Part shown: in pieces, positions 1 through 5,989 of the stretch
Layout: every line of letters begins with the position of its first letter
Position numbering within the stretch: the first letter of the stretch is position 1
Assembly (NCBI GenBank): GCA_945870465.1
Contig: CAMBSS010000132.1
Span: 1-11,590 of the forward strand
DNA from: Bordetella parapertussis
Lineage (GTDB): Bacteria > Pseudomonadota > Gammaproteobacteria > Burkholderiales > SG8-41
DNA: 11,590 nt
Direction of reading: 5' to 3'
Program-made: the position numbers and the translations under genes
Notes under the pieces: generated by a model
Seen by the model: only the letters and a program-made list of their open reading frames with translations
What the model was told of the DNA's origin: nothing
Databases searched by the model: none

Positions 1-943
1 CCGCGGCGTCTTCGATTGAAGTCGCCGCACCCTGCGCCATATAAGGTGTCATCGGGTGACAGGCATCGCCCAGCAGAGCAACGCGGCCCACGCTCCAGCG
101 CGGCAGTGGATCGCGTTCGAGGATCGCCCATTTGTGACAATCGGGACATGCATCGAGCACGGCGCGCACGTCGGAATGAAAACCCGCGTAGGCGGCGCGG
201 AGTTCCTTGACATCGCCTTTGGCCGACCACGATTCTTTGGTCGCCCAGCCTATGCTCTCGGGCAGGCTGGTGACGAAATAGATTTCGTCCCGCTTGGCGG
301 TGGTGTAGTAAATGACGATGTGCCGGTCCTCGCCCCACCACTTGGTGCGTGACGGCCCGATGTCGAGTCCATTCATCAGCGCAGCGGGAAACACGCCGCG
401 GTAGGCGACACGGCCTTTGTTGTACGGCGTCTCGGGGCCCAGCAGTTGCTCGCGCACTACCGAGTGGACGCCGTCGGCGCCGATCACCGCGTCCGCGCGC
501 TCGCGCGTGCCGTCGGCAAACGTCAGTGTGACTTCGCTGGTGTTTTGCTCAATGCCGACGAGTTTCTTGCCGGGATGAATGATGTCGGCTGGCACGCCCG
601 ACAACAGCGCATCGTGCAGGGTCGCGCGATGCATGCACATGTATGGCGCGCCGTAGCGCTCTTCCGGCATCGGCAGCTCGATGGTGATTTCGCCGCTGTC
701 GCCGATGCGGTTCAAATGGGACTTCGGGGCAAAAGCAGCAGCGCGGACAAGGGCTTCGACACCGATCTCGCGCAGTACTTTCATCGAGTTCGGCATCATC
801 TGGATGCCGGCCCCGATGCGGCCGAAGCGGCCCGCCTGTTCGAACACGCGCACGCCGAAGCCGGCGCGGCGCAGGGTGGCGGCGGCAGCCAGCCCGCCCA
901 TCCCTGCGCCGATGATCGCGATCGACGGTTTGCTGCCGGCCAT
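1..943 (-). CDS. FAD-dependent aromatic monooxygenase, 3' part missing
   Basis: Class A flavoprotein monooxygenase, expected to hydroxylate an aromatic ring using NAD(P)H and O2 in the cytoplasm. 314 codons are visible; the C-terminus lies outside the window (the family is usually about 380-400 residues). Seen: the N-terminal Rossmann GAGMGG (residues 12-17) after a short lead, the DG motif IGADGVHS (about 154-161), and the FAD-binding GD motif LLGDACHPM around G292-D293, continuing into MAQGA. The segment TKWWGEDRH...YYTTAKRDE resembles 6-hydroxynicotinate 3-monooxygenase (NicC) from memory, and salicylate or 3-hydroxybenzoate hydroxylases are close alternatives; the substrate cannot be fixed. 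The start at 943 gives a complete Rossmann strand and lies 9 nt after the stop of the NIPSNAP gene, so the two are one operon. No good Shine-Dalgarno sequence is present, which fits translational coupling. The reading frame is open and coherent throughout. Confidence 0.9.
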   Translation of the reverse strand, partial: MAGSKPSIAIIGAGMGGLAAAATLRRAGFGVRVFEQAGRFGRIGAGIQMMPNSMKVLREIGVEALVRAAAFAPKSHLNRIGDSGEITIELPMPEERYGAPYMCMHRATLHDALLSGVPADIIHPGKKLVGIEQNTSEVTLTFADGTRERADAVIGADGVHSVVREQLLGPETPYNKGRVAYRGVFPAALMNGLDIGPSRTKWWGEDRHIVIYYTTAKRDEIYFVTSLPESIGWATKESWSAKGDVKELRAAYAGFHSDVRAVLDACPDCHKWAILERDPLPRWSVGRVALLGDACHPMTPYMAQGAATSIEDAA

Positions 944-952
944 GCGGTGTTG

Positions 953-1594
953 TTATTGCAGCGGCGAGAACGCCGACGGCATCAGGATCTTGTTTTCCTG
1001 CGCGGTCATCGTATAGGCAGGCATGTTGTGCTTCTTGGCCAGCAATGACGGCGGCCAGACGCCTTCTTTTTTCGCGCGGTCGCGCGTGGCGTTGCGCTCT
1101 TCGATCGATTTATAAGGCCAGATGTGGATGAACTTGTTGAGCGCGCCGACTTCCGAGATCCACGCCGCGCACAGCGGGCTCAGTTTGACGCGGTCGGCGA
1201 TGCCTTTTTCCCACAGCGCGACGAGTTTCGGCAGTTCGCCGCCATTGGCCAGTGTGTAGATGCGCATTTCATAGTACGGGCCCATCGTGCCGGGTTTCAG
1301 TTCCGGAGACACCGCCAGCGGCGTCATGATGTCGGAGCGCATGTTGACGAGAAACTCCTTGACCTTGGGCGGCCAGCTGCCGTCTTTCACGGCTTCTTCG
1401 CGGATGCGCGCGCGCTCGGCGAGGTCTTTGTAGCCCCAGACGTGGACGATCTGATTGAGCGGGCCGATTTCCGTGTGCCAGAACGCGGCAAGCAGCGAAT
1501 GCTTTTTGCGCTTCTCGTAGGCTTCGGCGAACCGCAGCTCGACTTCGGGGACGGAATGCGGTTTCAGGTCGTACGTTCTCATTTCGTAAATCAT
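953..1594 (-). CDS. Tandem NIPSNAP family protein
   Basis: 213-residue protein made of two NIPSNAP modules (dimeric alpha/beta-barrel, ferredoxin-like fold). The internal duplication is plain: IYEMRTYDL (2-10) pairs with YYEMRIYTL (107-115), GPLNQIVHVWGYK (44-56) with GALNKFIHIWPYK (150-162), and DGSWPP (71-76) with EGVWPP (177-182). Bacterial NIPSNAP proteins often sit beside oxidative catabolic enzymes but their biochemical role is largely undefined; here it is the first gene of an operon with the flavin monooxygenase, so an accessory role in that reaction is an inference. The start is well supported: a GAGGAAA Shine-Dalgarno sequence lies about 5 nt upstream of the ATG. No signal peptide or membrane segment is seen. 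Confidence 0.9.
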   Translation of the reverse strand: MIYEMRTYDLKPHSVPEVELRFAEAYEKRKKHSLLAAFWHTEIGPLNQIVHVWGYKDLAERARIREEAVKDGSWPPKVKEFLVNMRSDIMTPLAVSPELKPGTMGPYYEMRIYTLANGGELPKLVALWEKGIADRVKLSPLCAAWISEVGALNKFIHIWPYKSIEERNATRDRAKKEGVWPPSLLAKKHNMPAYTMTAQENKILMPSAFSPLQ

Positions 1595-1625
1595 GGTGTT
1601 TCCTCTTTTGCGGTGGGATGAAAAA

Positions 1626-1670
1626 GGCGTCTCGCGCGCCCGTCAGGACGAAATGTAACGCGAAGACGCT
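1626..1670 (-). promoter_or_regulatory. Possible leader hairpin upstream of the NIPSNAP operon
   Basis: GGCGTCTCGCG (1626-1636) can pair with CGCGAAGACGCT (1659-1670), leaving one bulged base and a loop of about 22 nt. It lies 32-76 nt upstream of the NIPSNAP start, in its presumed 5' leader. It could be a regulatory stem or chance pairing in GC-rich DNA. I see no convincing sigma-70 promoter for this operon in the 1595-1790 gap. Confidence 0.22.
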
Positions 1671-1693
1671 ATCTTGACTAGCAGACTCTGGAC

Positions 1694-1723
1694 CGTTCGC
1701 CCTGAGGTATCGAAGGGTGAACG
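1694..1723. repeat. REP-like dispersed palindrome
   Basis: CGTTCGCCCT (1694-1703) is an inverted repeat of AGGGTGAACG (1714-1723) with one mismatch and a 10-nt centre containing ATCGA. It resembles a palindrome (GTTCGCCCT...TCGA...AGGGCGAAC) that I know as a frequent intergenic repeat in many proteobacterial genomes; that is recall, not a search. It sits between the dehydrogenase stop and the NIPSNAP leader. With no T-tract, a terminator role is weak. Confidence 0.5.
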
Positions 1724-1790
1724 CTGTCCCGCTACATACATCGCCCGTGCTTCTATACGTCAGCACGAACGGCCAAAAACGGAACTTCAG

Positions 1791-2678
1791 TCAACGCGTC
1801 GCGGATTTCGCCCAGCGCACCGGCAGCAGCGTGGCGTCGCCTTTGCCCATGCCGTCACGCGATGCTTCATCGAAGCAGGTGAGCGCGCGCGCGGTGACGG
1901 GCAGTTCTCCGCCGAGTTCGCGCGCTTCTTCTATCATCGTCTGCAAGTCTTTGCGGATGGAGTCGATATCGAACGTGATGGCGCCGCTGTCTTTGCCGGC
2001 GAGCGCCAAGGCGATCGCGCTGCCGCGAACCTTGAGCATATTCGGGCCGCCCGACGTATCGGCAAATATGTCGACGAGCCGCGCGGGATCGAGGTTAAGC
2101 GGTTTGCACAGCAGCAACGCTTCGCCGAACGCCTGCCAGTAGACGAGCAGCGGCAGGTTGATCGCGAGCTTCATGCTGGCGCCGGCGCCGACCGGGCCGA
2201 CGTGTTCGACGCGACGGCAGAGCTGATCGAGCAGCGGTTTGGCGCGCGCCACGTCTGCCGCATCGCCGCCGGCGAAGCCGAACAGCTTGCCGTCGCGGGC
2301 GGGACCTACGGTACCGCCGACCGGGCATTCGATCATGGCCGCGCTTTCCGCGTTTATTTTGGCGGCGAGTTCTTTTTGGGTGACGGGCCGCACGGTGCTC
2401 ATTTCGATGAACAACTTCCCCTTGATATTTCCCGCAAGCAGTCCGTCCGCACCGTCATATGCAGCTTCCAATGCCCTCGCATCGGTCAGTATGCTGATGA
2501 TGATTTCCGCCTGCGTCGCAAGTTCGCGCGGTGTTGCGGCGGTTTCCACGCCGGACGGGGCGAGCGCCTGCGCTTTGGCGGCAGTGCGGTTCCATGCGAT
2601 CACCTCATGGCCGAGGCCGGCGAGCCGCGTAGCTATCGCGGCGCCCATTTTTCCGATACCGACGATGCCAATTTTCAT
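1791..2678 (-). CDS. NAD(P)-dependent beta-hydroxyacid dehydrogenase (3-hydroxyisobutyrate dehydrogenase-like)
   Basis: 295-residue cytoplasmic oxidoreductase of the 6-phosphogluconate/3-hydroxyisobutyrate dehydrogenase superfamily, which oxidises beta-hydroxyacids or reduces the matching semialdehydes. Seen: N-terminal Rossmann GIVGIGKMG (4-12) and GHEVIAWNRT (23-32), where the Arg after the second strand favours NADP(H); the substrate-binding strand ECPVGGTVGPARDG (117-130), equivalent to the family's DAPVSGG motif; and the catalytic-lysine segment GAGASMKLAINL with K170 and N174. Length is normal. An ATG at 2714 is in frame, but the start at 2678 is preferred. It has a GGGAGAA Shine-Dalgarno sequence, begins directly with the Rossmann strand, and lies downstream of the proposed promoter, whereas the upstream ATG would fall before the transcript start. 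It is divergent from the amidohydrolase. The substrate is not determinable. Confidence 0.9.
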   Translation of the reverse strand: MKIGIVGIGKMGAAIATRLAGLGHEVIAWNRTAAKAQALAPSGVETAATPRELATQAEIIISILTDARALEAAYDGADGLLAGNIKGKLFIEMSTVRPVTQKELAAKINAESAAMIECPVGGTVGPARDGKLFGFAGGDAADVARAKPLLDQLCRRVEHVGPVGAGASMKLAINLPLLVYWQAFGEALLLCKPLNLDPARLVDIFADTSGGPNMLKVRGSAIALALAGKDSGAITFDIDSIRKDLQTMIEEARELGGELPVTARALTCFDEASRDGMGKGDATLLPVRWAKSATR

Positions 2679-2705
2679 TGCTTCTCCCATTGTGCCGATG
2701 CCGCA

Positions 2706-2734
2706 AGTTGACACGCGCGGCAGCGTAGAGTCAA
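2706..2734 (-). promoter_or_regulatory. Candidate sigma-70 promoter for the dehydrogenase gene
   Basis: On the minus strand TTGACT (2734-2729) and TCAACT (2711-2706) are separated by 17 nt. The -35 matches 5 of 6 consensus bases, the -10 only 3 of 6. A start near 2700 would give a leader of about 22 nt that just contains the GGGAGAA ribosome site before the ATG at 2678. It overlaps the plus-strand promoter almost completely. Confidence 0.42.
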
Positions 2735-2736
2735 AT
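2708..2736 (+). promoter_or_regulatory. Candidate sigma-70 promoter for the amidohydrolase gene
   Basis: TTGACA (2708-2713, perfect consensus -35) and TCAAAT (2731-2736, 4 of 6 for the -10) are exactly 17 nt apart. Transcription would begin near 2743, leaving a leader of about 57 nt before the ATG at 2800. This is the strongest promoter-like sequence I found in the window. Confidence 0.6.
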
Positions 2737-2799
2737 TAATGCGCGCCGGCCACCAAAATTCAAACTGTTCCGAGAAGAATCCAGCGAAGGAAAAATCCC

Positions 2800-3945
2800 A
2801 TGATGTTCACCTGCACGTCCGGCTGTACCGATCCTGCGCACCGTCATCCGCCAGCGCTCGTATTTCGCAAGGGCGCAACGAAGGCGGTGGCCAAGTCGGC
2901 CCCTGCCGCGGCCGCGAAAATCGTGCGCGACCGCAAAGGCCGCAGCCGGCGCGTCGATATCCACTGCCATTATCTGAATCCGGCCATTGCGGCAAAAGTC
3001 GCGGGCTTTAATCCGAACCAATACGAACCTTCGGTGGTATTCGCGAACGCATTGACGCGCGAAACCAACGTGAAGCAGATGCAGGAGCGCGGTAGCAAGC
3101 TGACGAGCATTGAAGTGCGCCTGAAAGACATGGACAAGATGGGCATAGACGTGCAGGCGGTGTGCCCGGCGCCCAACCAGTGTATTTACTGGAGCGAACC
3201 GGATTTCGGCCTCGAACTCGCGCGCATGGCCAACGACCGCCTGGCCGAGATCGCGGCGACCTGGCCTGACCGCTTTGTCACCATGGGCACCGTGCCGCTG
3301 CAGAATGTCGATCTTGCCGTTATGGAACTCGAGCGTTGCGTCAAAAAACTCGGCATGCGCGGCGTCGAAATTCTCCCCAACGTGAACGGCAAAGAGCTGA
3401 CCGATCCCAGCCTTGGCCTCGAAAAATTCTTCGCCAAGGTGCAGGAGCTCGACGTGGTGATTTTCATGCACCCGCTTGGTTACACGCAGGGCGACCGGCT
3501 GATGGACCATTACTTTAACAATGTGATCGGCAATCCGCTGGAAACGACGGTGGCAGTGAGCCATCTCATATTCGACGGCGTGATGGAGCGCAATCCGAAA
3601 CTCAAAATGATATTGCCGCACGCCGGCGGTTATCTCGCCCACTACTGGGCGCGCATGGACCACGCCCACCGCGCACGGCCCGACTGCCGTACCGTGATCA
3701 AGAAGGCGCCGTCGAGCTATATGCGGAAGTTTTTCTTCGACACCATCACGTTCGACAACCAGATGCTGCGTAACCTGGTCGATATTTACGGCGCCGATCA
3801 CGTATTGCTGGGCACTGACTACCCGTACGACATGGGGATGGAGCAGCCAGTCAAGTTCATCGAAAGCGTGCCGCGACTCGCGCGCGCGGACAAGGACCGC
3901 ATCATGGGCGGGAATGCGGCGCGGTTGCTGAAAATCAAAGGTTAA
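2800..3945 (+). CDS. Metal-dependent amidohydrolase, ACMSD-like (amidohydrolase 2 family)
   Basis: 381-residue protein of the TIM-barrel amidohydrolase superfamily, in the group that includes 2-amino-3-carboxymuconate-6-semialdehyde decarboxylase and gamma-resorcylate decarboxylase. These enzymes decarboxylate or hydrolyse acids from aromatic breakdown using one divalent metal. Likely ligands are visible: DIHCH (H55, H57), H224 in FMHPLG, H274 in LPHAGGY, and D340 in LLGTDYPYDM. The C-terminal IMGGNAARLL is the usual family ending. Oddly, the HxH motif normally lies near residue 6-10 but here follows a 50-residue extension with a Cys/His cluster (C5, C9, H14, H16) and a basic Ala/Lys-rich stretch; no signal peptide is evident. 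The start at ATGATG is backed by AAGGAAA 8-9 nt upstream. It is divergent from the dehydrogenase. Whether it is a decarboxylase or a hydrolase cannot be settled. Confidence 0.88.
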   Translation: MMFTCTSGCTDPAHRHPPALVFRKGATKAVAKSAPAAAAKIVRDRKGRSRRVDIHCHYLNPAIAAKVAGFNPNQYEPSVVFANALTRETNVKQMQERGSKLTSIEVRLKDMDKMGIDVQAVCPAPNQCIYWSEPDFGLELARMANDRLAEIAATWPDRFVTMGTVPLQNVDLAVMELERCVKKLGMRGVEILPNVNGKELTDPSLGLEKFFAKVQELDVVIFMHPLGYTQGDRLMDHYFNNVIGNPLETTVAVSHLIFDGVMERNPKLKMILPHAGGYLAHYWARMDHAHRARPDCRTVIKKAPSSYMRKFFFDTITFDNQMLRNLVDIYGADHVLLGTDYPYDMGMEQPVKFIESVPRLARADKDRIMGGNAARLLKIKG

Positions 3946-3949
3946 TCCA

Positions 3950-4018
3950 GCGTGGGCAATAAATTGCCCACGCCGCCGCAGGAATTGATTTGCCGCGCGG
4001 GCAACAGGTTGCCCACGC
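3950..4018. repeat. Paired palindromes between convergent genes (REP-like doublet, likely bidirectional terminator)
   Basis: Two hairpins of the same consensus lie 21 nt apart. The first is perfect: GCGTGGGCAAT (3950-3960) with ATTGCCCACGC (3963-3973). The second is GCGCGGGCAAC (3995-4005) with GTTGCCCACGC (4008-4018), with one mismatch. They fill almost the whole 76-bp gap between the amidohydrolase stop (3945) and the stop of the small minus-strand gene (4022). Shared sequence in both arms says they are copies of one element. Position between convergent stops suggests transcription termination or mRNA end protection, although neither has a clear T-tract. Confidence 0.75.
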
Positions 4019-4021
4019 TAG

Positions 4022-4276
4022 TTACCGACCTGTGTCGGTCGGCTCGTTGAAGTTCAGTTCGTCGAGGATTTCCCCGCCGCTGCCCAACCTGCATACCTTG
4101 CTGGGGGTGTTGCGCTGGGCCAGCGTGATGGCAAAGCGTTCCGCCTCCGCCAGGGAATGGAATGAGTATCCCGAGGTGCCTTTGTTGCTGTCCACGAACC
4201 AGCGTTCCGCATCGAGCGAAACGATGGTGTAGGTGATGACCGGCCCGTCGGATTGTGCCTGATCTTCTTCCGCCAT
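4022..4276 (-). CDS. Small DUF2188-like hypothetical protein
   Basis: 84-residue protein of unknown function. The body has the pattern of small DUF2188-type proteins: an initial strand ITYTIVSLDAERWFVDSN, then an Ala-rich helix with SLAEAERFAITLAQ, then a strand and a turn ending CRLGSGGEILDEL. This likeness is moderate and from memory. The ATG at 4276 (MAEEDQ) is preferred to the in-frame ATG at 4414, because the upstream part is low-quality sequence and would overlap the promoter and start of the divergent lyase. The ribosome site is weak (AGG close to the start). No signal peptide or membrane segment is seen. It ends 3 nt from the paired palindromes and is convergent with the amidohydrolase. 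Confidence 0.6.
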   Translation of the reverse strand: MAEEDQAQSDGPVITYTIVSLDAERWFVDSNKGTSGYSFHSLAEAERFAITLAQRNTPSKVCRLGSGGEILDELNFNEPTDTGR

Positions 4277-4342
4277 AAGCCTGAAGTTTACAAGATTTTC
4301 TGCGCTGTGCGAGGCAATAAGTCGCAGGCATGCCGGCGCCGA

Positions 4343-4371
4343 TTGCGAGCGTAATACCGGGCTGCTATATT
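4343..4371 (+). promoter_or_regulatory. Candidate sigma-70 promoter for the lyase gene
   Basis: TTGCGA (4343-4348, 4 of 6) and TATATT (4366-4371, 5 of 6) are separated by 17 nt. A start near 4378 would leave a leader of about 27 nt with AGGGAA before the GTG at 4405. It therefore argues against the in-frame ATG at 4330, which lies upstream of the -35. Confidence 0.55.
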
Positions 4372-4404
4372 TGCTCGCCCACTTCAAATCGACAGGGAAC
4401 TCCA

Positions 4405-5262
4405 GTGAAATCACCGACCATACGCCAGCTCGCGAAGTCCGAGAAACCGCTGGTGCTGCCAGGAGCGCACGACGCGCTGTCCGCGCTGCTCATCAAGGAG
4501 GCCGGCTTCAAGGGGTTCTTCATCGGCGGATTCCAGACCGCGGGCGCGCGTTACGGCCTGCCTGATATCGGCTTGTGCCAGCTCGGTGAATTTTCGGCAG
4601 CGTTCCGCGACATGATCAGCGCGTGCGATCTGCCGGTGCTGGTCGATGCGGACAACGGTTACGGCGACGTGAAGAACGCGGTGCACCTGTTGCATACCTA
4701 CGAGCGCATGGGCGTGCAGGCCATGTTCATCGAAGACCAGGTCTCGCCCAAGCGCTGCGGCCACATGGCAGGCAAGCAGGTGGTGCCGACCGAGGAAATG
4801 GAAGCCAAATTGCGCGCGATGACCGCGAACCGCATGAACCCGGACACCTTCATCGTCGCCCGCACCGATGCGCGTGCGATCCACGGCATGGACGAAGCGT
4901 TGCGCCGTGCCGAACGCTACGTGCGCGCGGGCGCCGACGGCGTATTCATCGAGTCGATGCTGAACGAAGACGAAATCGCGCGCGCCGTGCGCGAAGTGCA
5001 GACCTGCCACGTGGCAAACATGCTCGAAGGCGGCATCACGCCAATACTGACGCCGGCGGTGCTGGGGCAGATGGGTTACGGCATCGCGCTCTACGGCATC
5101 ACGCTGCTGCTGCGCATCACCAAGACCATGCAGATGGCGCTCGCGGATCTGAAAAGCGGCGAGTTGAAACTGGTCGGTAGCGGCACGCCGTTCGAGGAGT
5201 ACACCAAAATCGTCGGCGTCGAAAAGTGGCGCAAGATCGAGCAGGACTTCGGCGGCAAGTAG
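4405..5262 (+). CDS. Isocitrate lyase/PEP mutase superfamily protein (2-methylisocitrate lyase-like)
   Basis: 285-residue cytoplasmic TIM-barrel enzyme of the ICL/PEPM superfamily, which makes or breaks C-C or P-C bonds of 2-oxo or 2-hydroxy carboxylates using Mg2+. Numbered from the GTG: LVDADNGYGD has metal-site residues D81 and D83, followed by IEDQ (E110, D111) and the lyase signature KRCGH with catalytic Cys118. The KRCGH loop favours a true lyase (methylisocitrate or 2,3-dimethylmalate lyase-like) or carboxyPEP mutase over PEP mutase; the exact substrate is open. The GTG start is chosen because AGGGAACTCC precedes it and the product then begins at the usual point for the family. The longer ATG form (4330) would add 25 unconserved residues and overlap the promoter. 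Without prp genes nearby, a propionate pathway role is not supported. Confidence 0.88.
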   Translation: MKSPTIRQLAKSEKPLVLPGAHDALSALLIKEAGFKGFFIGGFQTAGARYGLPDIGLCQLGEFSAAFRDMISACDLPVLVDADNGYGDVKNAVHLLHTYERMGVQAMFIEDQVSPKRCGHMAGKQVVPTEEMEAKLRAMTANRMNPDTFIVARTDARAIHGMDEALRRAERYVRAGADGVFIESMLNEDEIARAVREVQTCHVANMLEGGITPILTPAVLGQMGYGIALYGITLLLRITKTMQMALADLKSGELKLVGSGTPFEEYTKIVGVEKWRKIEQDFGGK

Positions 5263-5283
5263 TAACTCAAGCAAACCGAATCG

Positions 5284-5424
5284 AGCCGCAGATAAATGCA
5301 GATACACGCAGATCAGGCAAGAACGCGAGAGCAGTAAAGCCGCAAGCGAAATTCTGATTTGGACTGGTTTTTGACGTATCCGCGTTTATCGCGTTTGTCG
5401 CGTTTATCGCGTTCATCTGCGGCT
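5284..5424. repeat. Repeat-bounded intergenic element with 9-nt and 10-nt tandem units
   Basis: The spacer after the lyase holds an imperfect inverted repeat: 5284-5299 (AGCCGCAGATAAATGC) matches the complement of 5409-5424 at 14 of 16 bases. Just inside the left arm are three units beginning GCAGAT at a 10-nt period (5288, 5298, 5308). The right side has four 9-nt units: GCGTTTATC (5382), GCGTTTGTC (5391), GCGTTTATC (5400) and GCGTTCATC (5409). Similar GCAGATAAACGCAGAT repeats are common between genes in proteobacteria, by recall. A T-rich run follows at 5432-5447, so the fold could help end transcription. No ORF is supported inside. Confidence 0.7.
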
Positions 5425-5496
5425 GCTTGTCGTTTTTTTATTTTTCAGACGGCTTCTGGCTAATACCATTGTCCTGGATGAAAAAGCGGGGCTTTC

Positions 5497-5505
5497 TGCT
5501 AGTAT
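5497..5505 (+). promoter_or_regulatory. Possible extended -10 promoter for the coiled-coil/cyclase operon
   Basis: TGCTAGTAT (5497-5505) fits the extended -10 form TGnTATAAT with 4 of 6 hexamer bases. No good -35 lies 17 nt upstream, which extended -10 promoters tolerate. A start near 5512 would leave a leader of about 24 nt before the GTG at 5536. Confidence 0.35.
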
Positions 5506-5535
5506 AAACGTCCTGCGCCGCTTCCCGAGTAACCC

Positions 5536-5988
5536 GTGGATACACCGCAAAACGCCACCGCCACCCAGGATGAAAGCCACGCCTGGCTGACTGAAATCCG
5601 CGACCTCAAGAACACGGTCTCGGCGCTGCGCGGCGTGCTCGAGCAGGAAAAGATCGACAAGGAAAAATCCGTGCAGGAAGCGGTGGTGGCGAGCAGCACC
5701 GAGATCACGCAGTTGAAAGACACCGCCGCGGCGCTGCGCGCTGCGCTGGAGCAGGCCCGCATCGATCGCGAAAAAGCCGTGCAGGACGCAGTGGTGACCG
5801 CCAATCATGAAATCGTCCAACTGCGCTCTGCGGCAACCGCGTTGCGCGACACGCTCGAAATCGAACGCCAGGACAAGGAACGCAGCGTGCAGGCCGCGGT
5901 GCGCGCGGCGCATGACGAAATCCAGCAGTTGAAGGCGACGGTGTCCACGTTGCGTGACGCGCTGGAAGCCACGCGGGCAAAGAATTGA
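5536..5988 (+). CDS. Coiled-coil protein of 36-residue repeats, coupled to the adenylate cyclase
   Basis: 150-residue, highly charged, helical protein that I do not recognise as a named family. After a 19-residue lead, three full 36-residue repeats start at residues 20, 56 and 92, followed by a 23-residue partial copy at 128. Each begins EI-x-x-L-(K/R), continues ALR-x-x-LE, then (I/Q)D(K/R)E(K/R)-x-VQ-x-AV. Leu, Ile and Val spacing suits a coiled coil; 36 residues equals two heptads plus two hendecads, so slight right-handed twisting is possible (inference). There is no signal peptide, Cys or Trp core except W17. The GTG start is forced: an in-frame TAA lies at 5530-5532 and there is no internal Met. 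The ribosome site is poor. Its stop is 1 nt from the cyclase ATG, so translation is probably coupled and the proteins may interact. Confidence 0.82.
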   Translation: MDTPQNATATQDESHAWLTEIRDLKNTVSALRGVLEQEKIDKEKSVQEAVVASSTEITQLKDTAAALRAALEQARIDREKAVQDAVVTANHEIVQLRSAATALRDTLEIERQDKERSVQAAVRAAHDEIQQLKATVSTLRDALEATRAKN

Positions 5989-5989
5989 C

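Noticed and set aside
446..1048. Plus-strand frame (200 codons) opposite the monooxygenase
   Set aside because: Antisense shadow of a gene with FAD-binding motifs throughout.
1674..2711. Long plus-strand frame (345 codons) opposite the dehydrogenase gene
   Set aside because: Arg/Ala/His-rich product with no family features; it is the antisense of a gene with clear Rossmann and catalytic motifs, as expected in GC-rich DNA.
2731..3801. Long minus-strand frame (356 codons) opposite the amidohydrolase
   Set aside because: His/Arg/Val-rich antisense shadow; the plus strand has all metal ligands and a ribosome site.
3942..4331. Alternative minus-strand frame covering the small DUF2188-like gene
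   Set aside because: It translates through both palindromes (GNLLPARQ and GNLLPTLD), is Arg/Gln/His-rich, and lacks a ribosome site; the other frame has a plausible folded protein.
4411..5307. Minus-strand frame (298 codons) opposite the lyase
   Set aside because: No recognisable motifs; it runs past the lyase stop into repeat DNA.
5382..5417. CRISPR-like tandem repeats
   Set aside because: Units are 9 nt with no spacers between them; this is a short tandem repeat.
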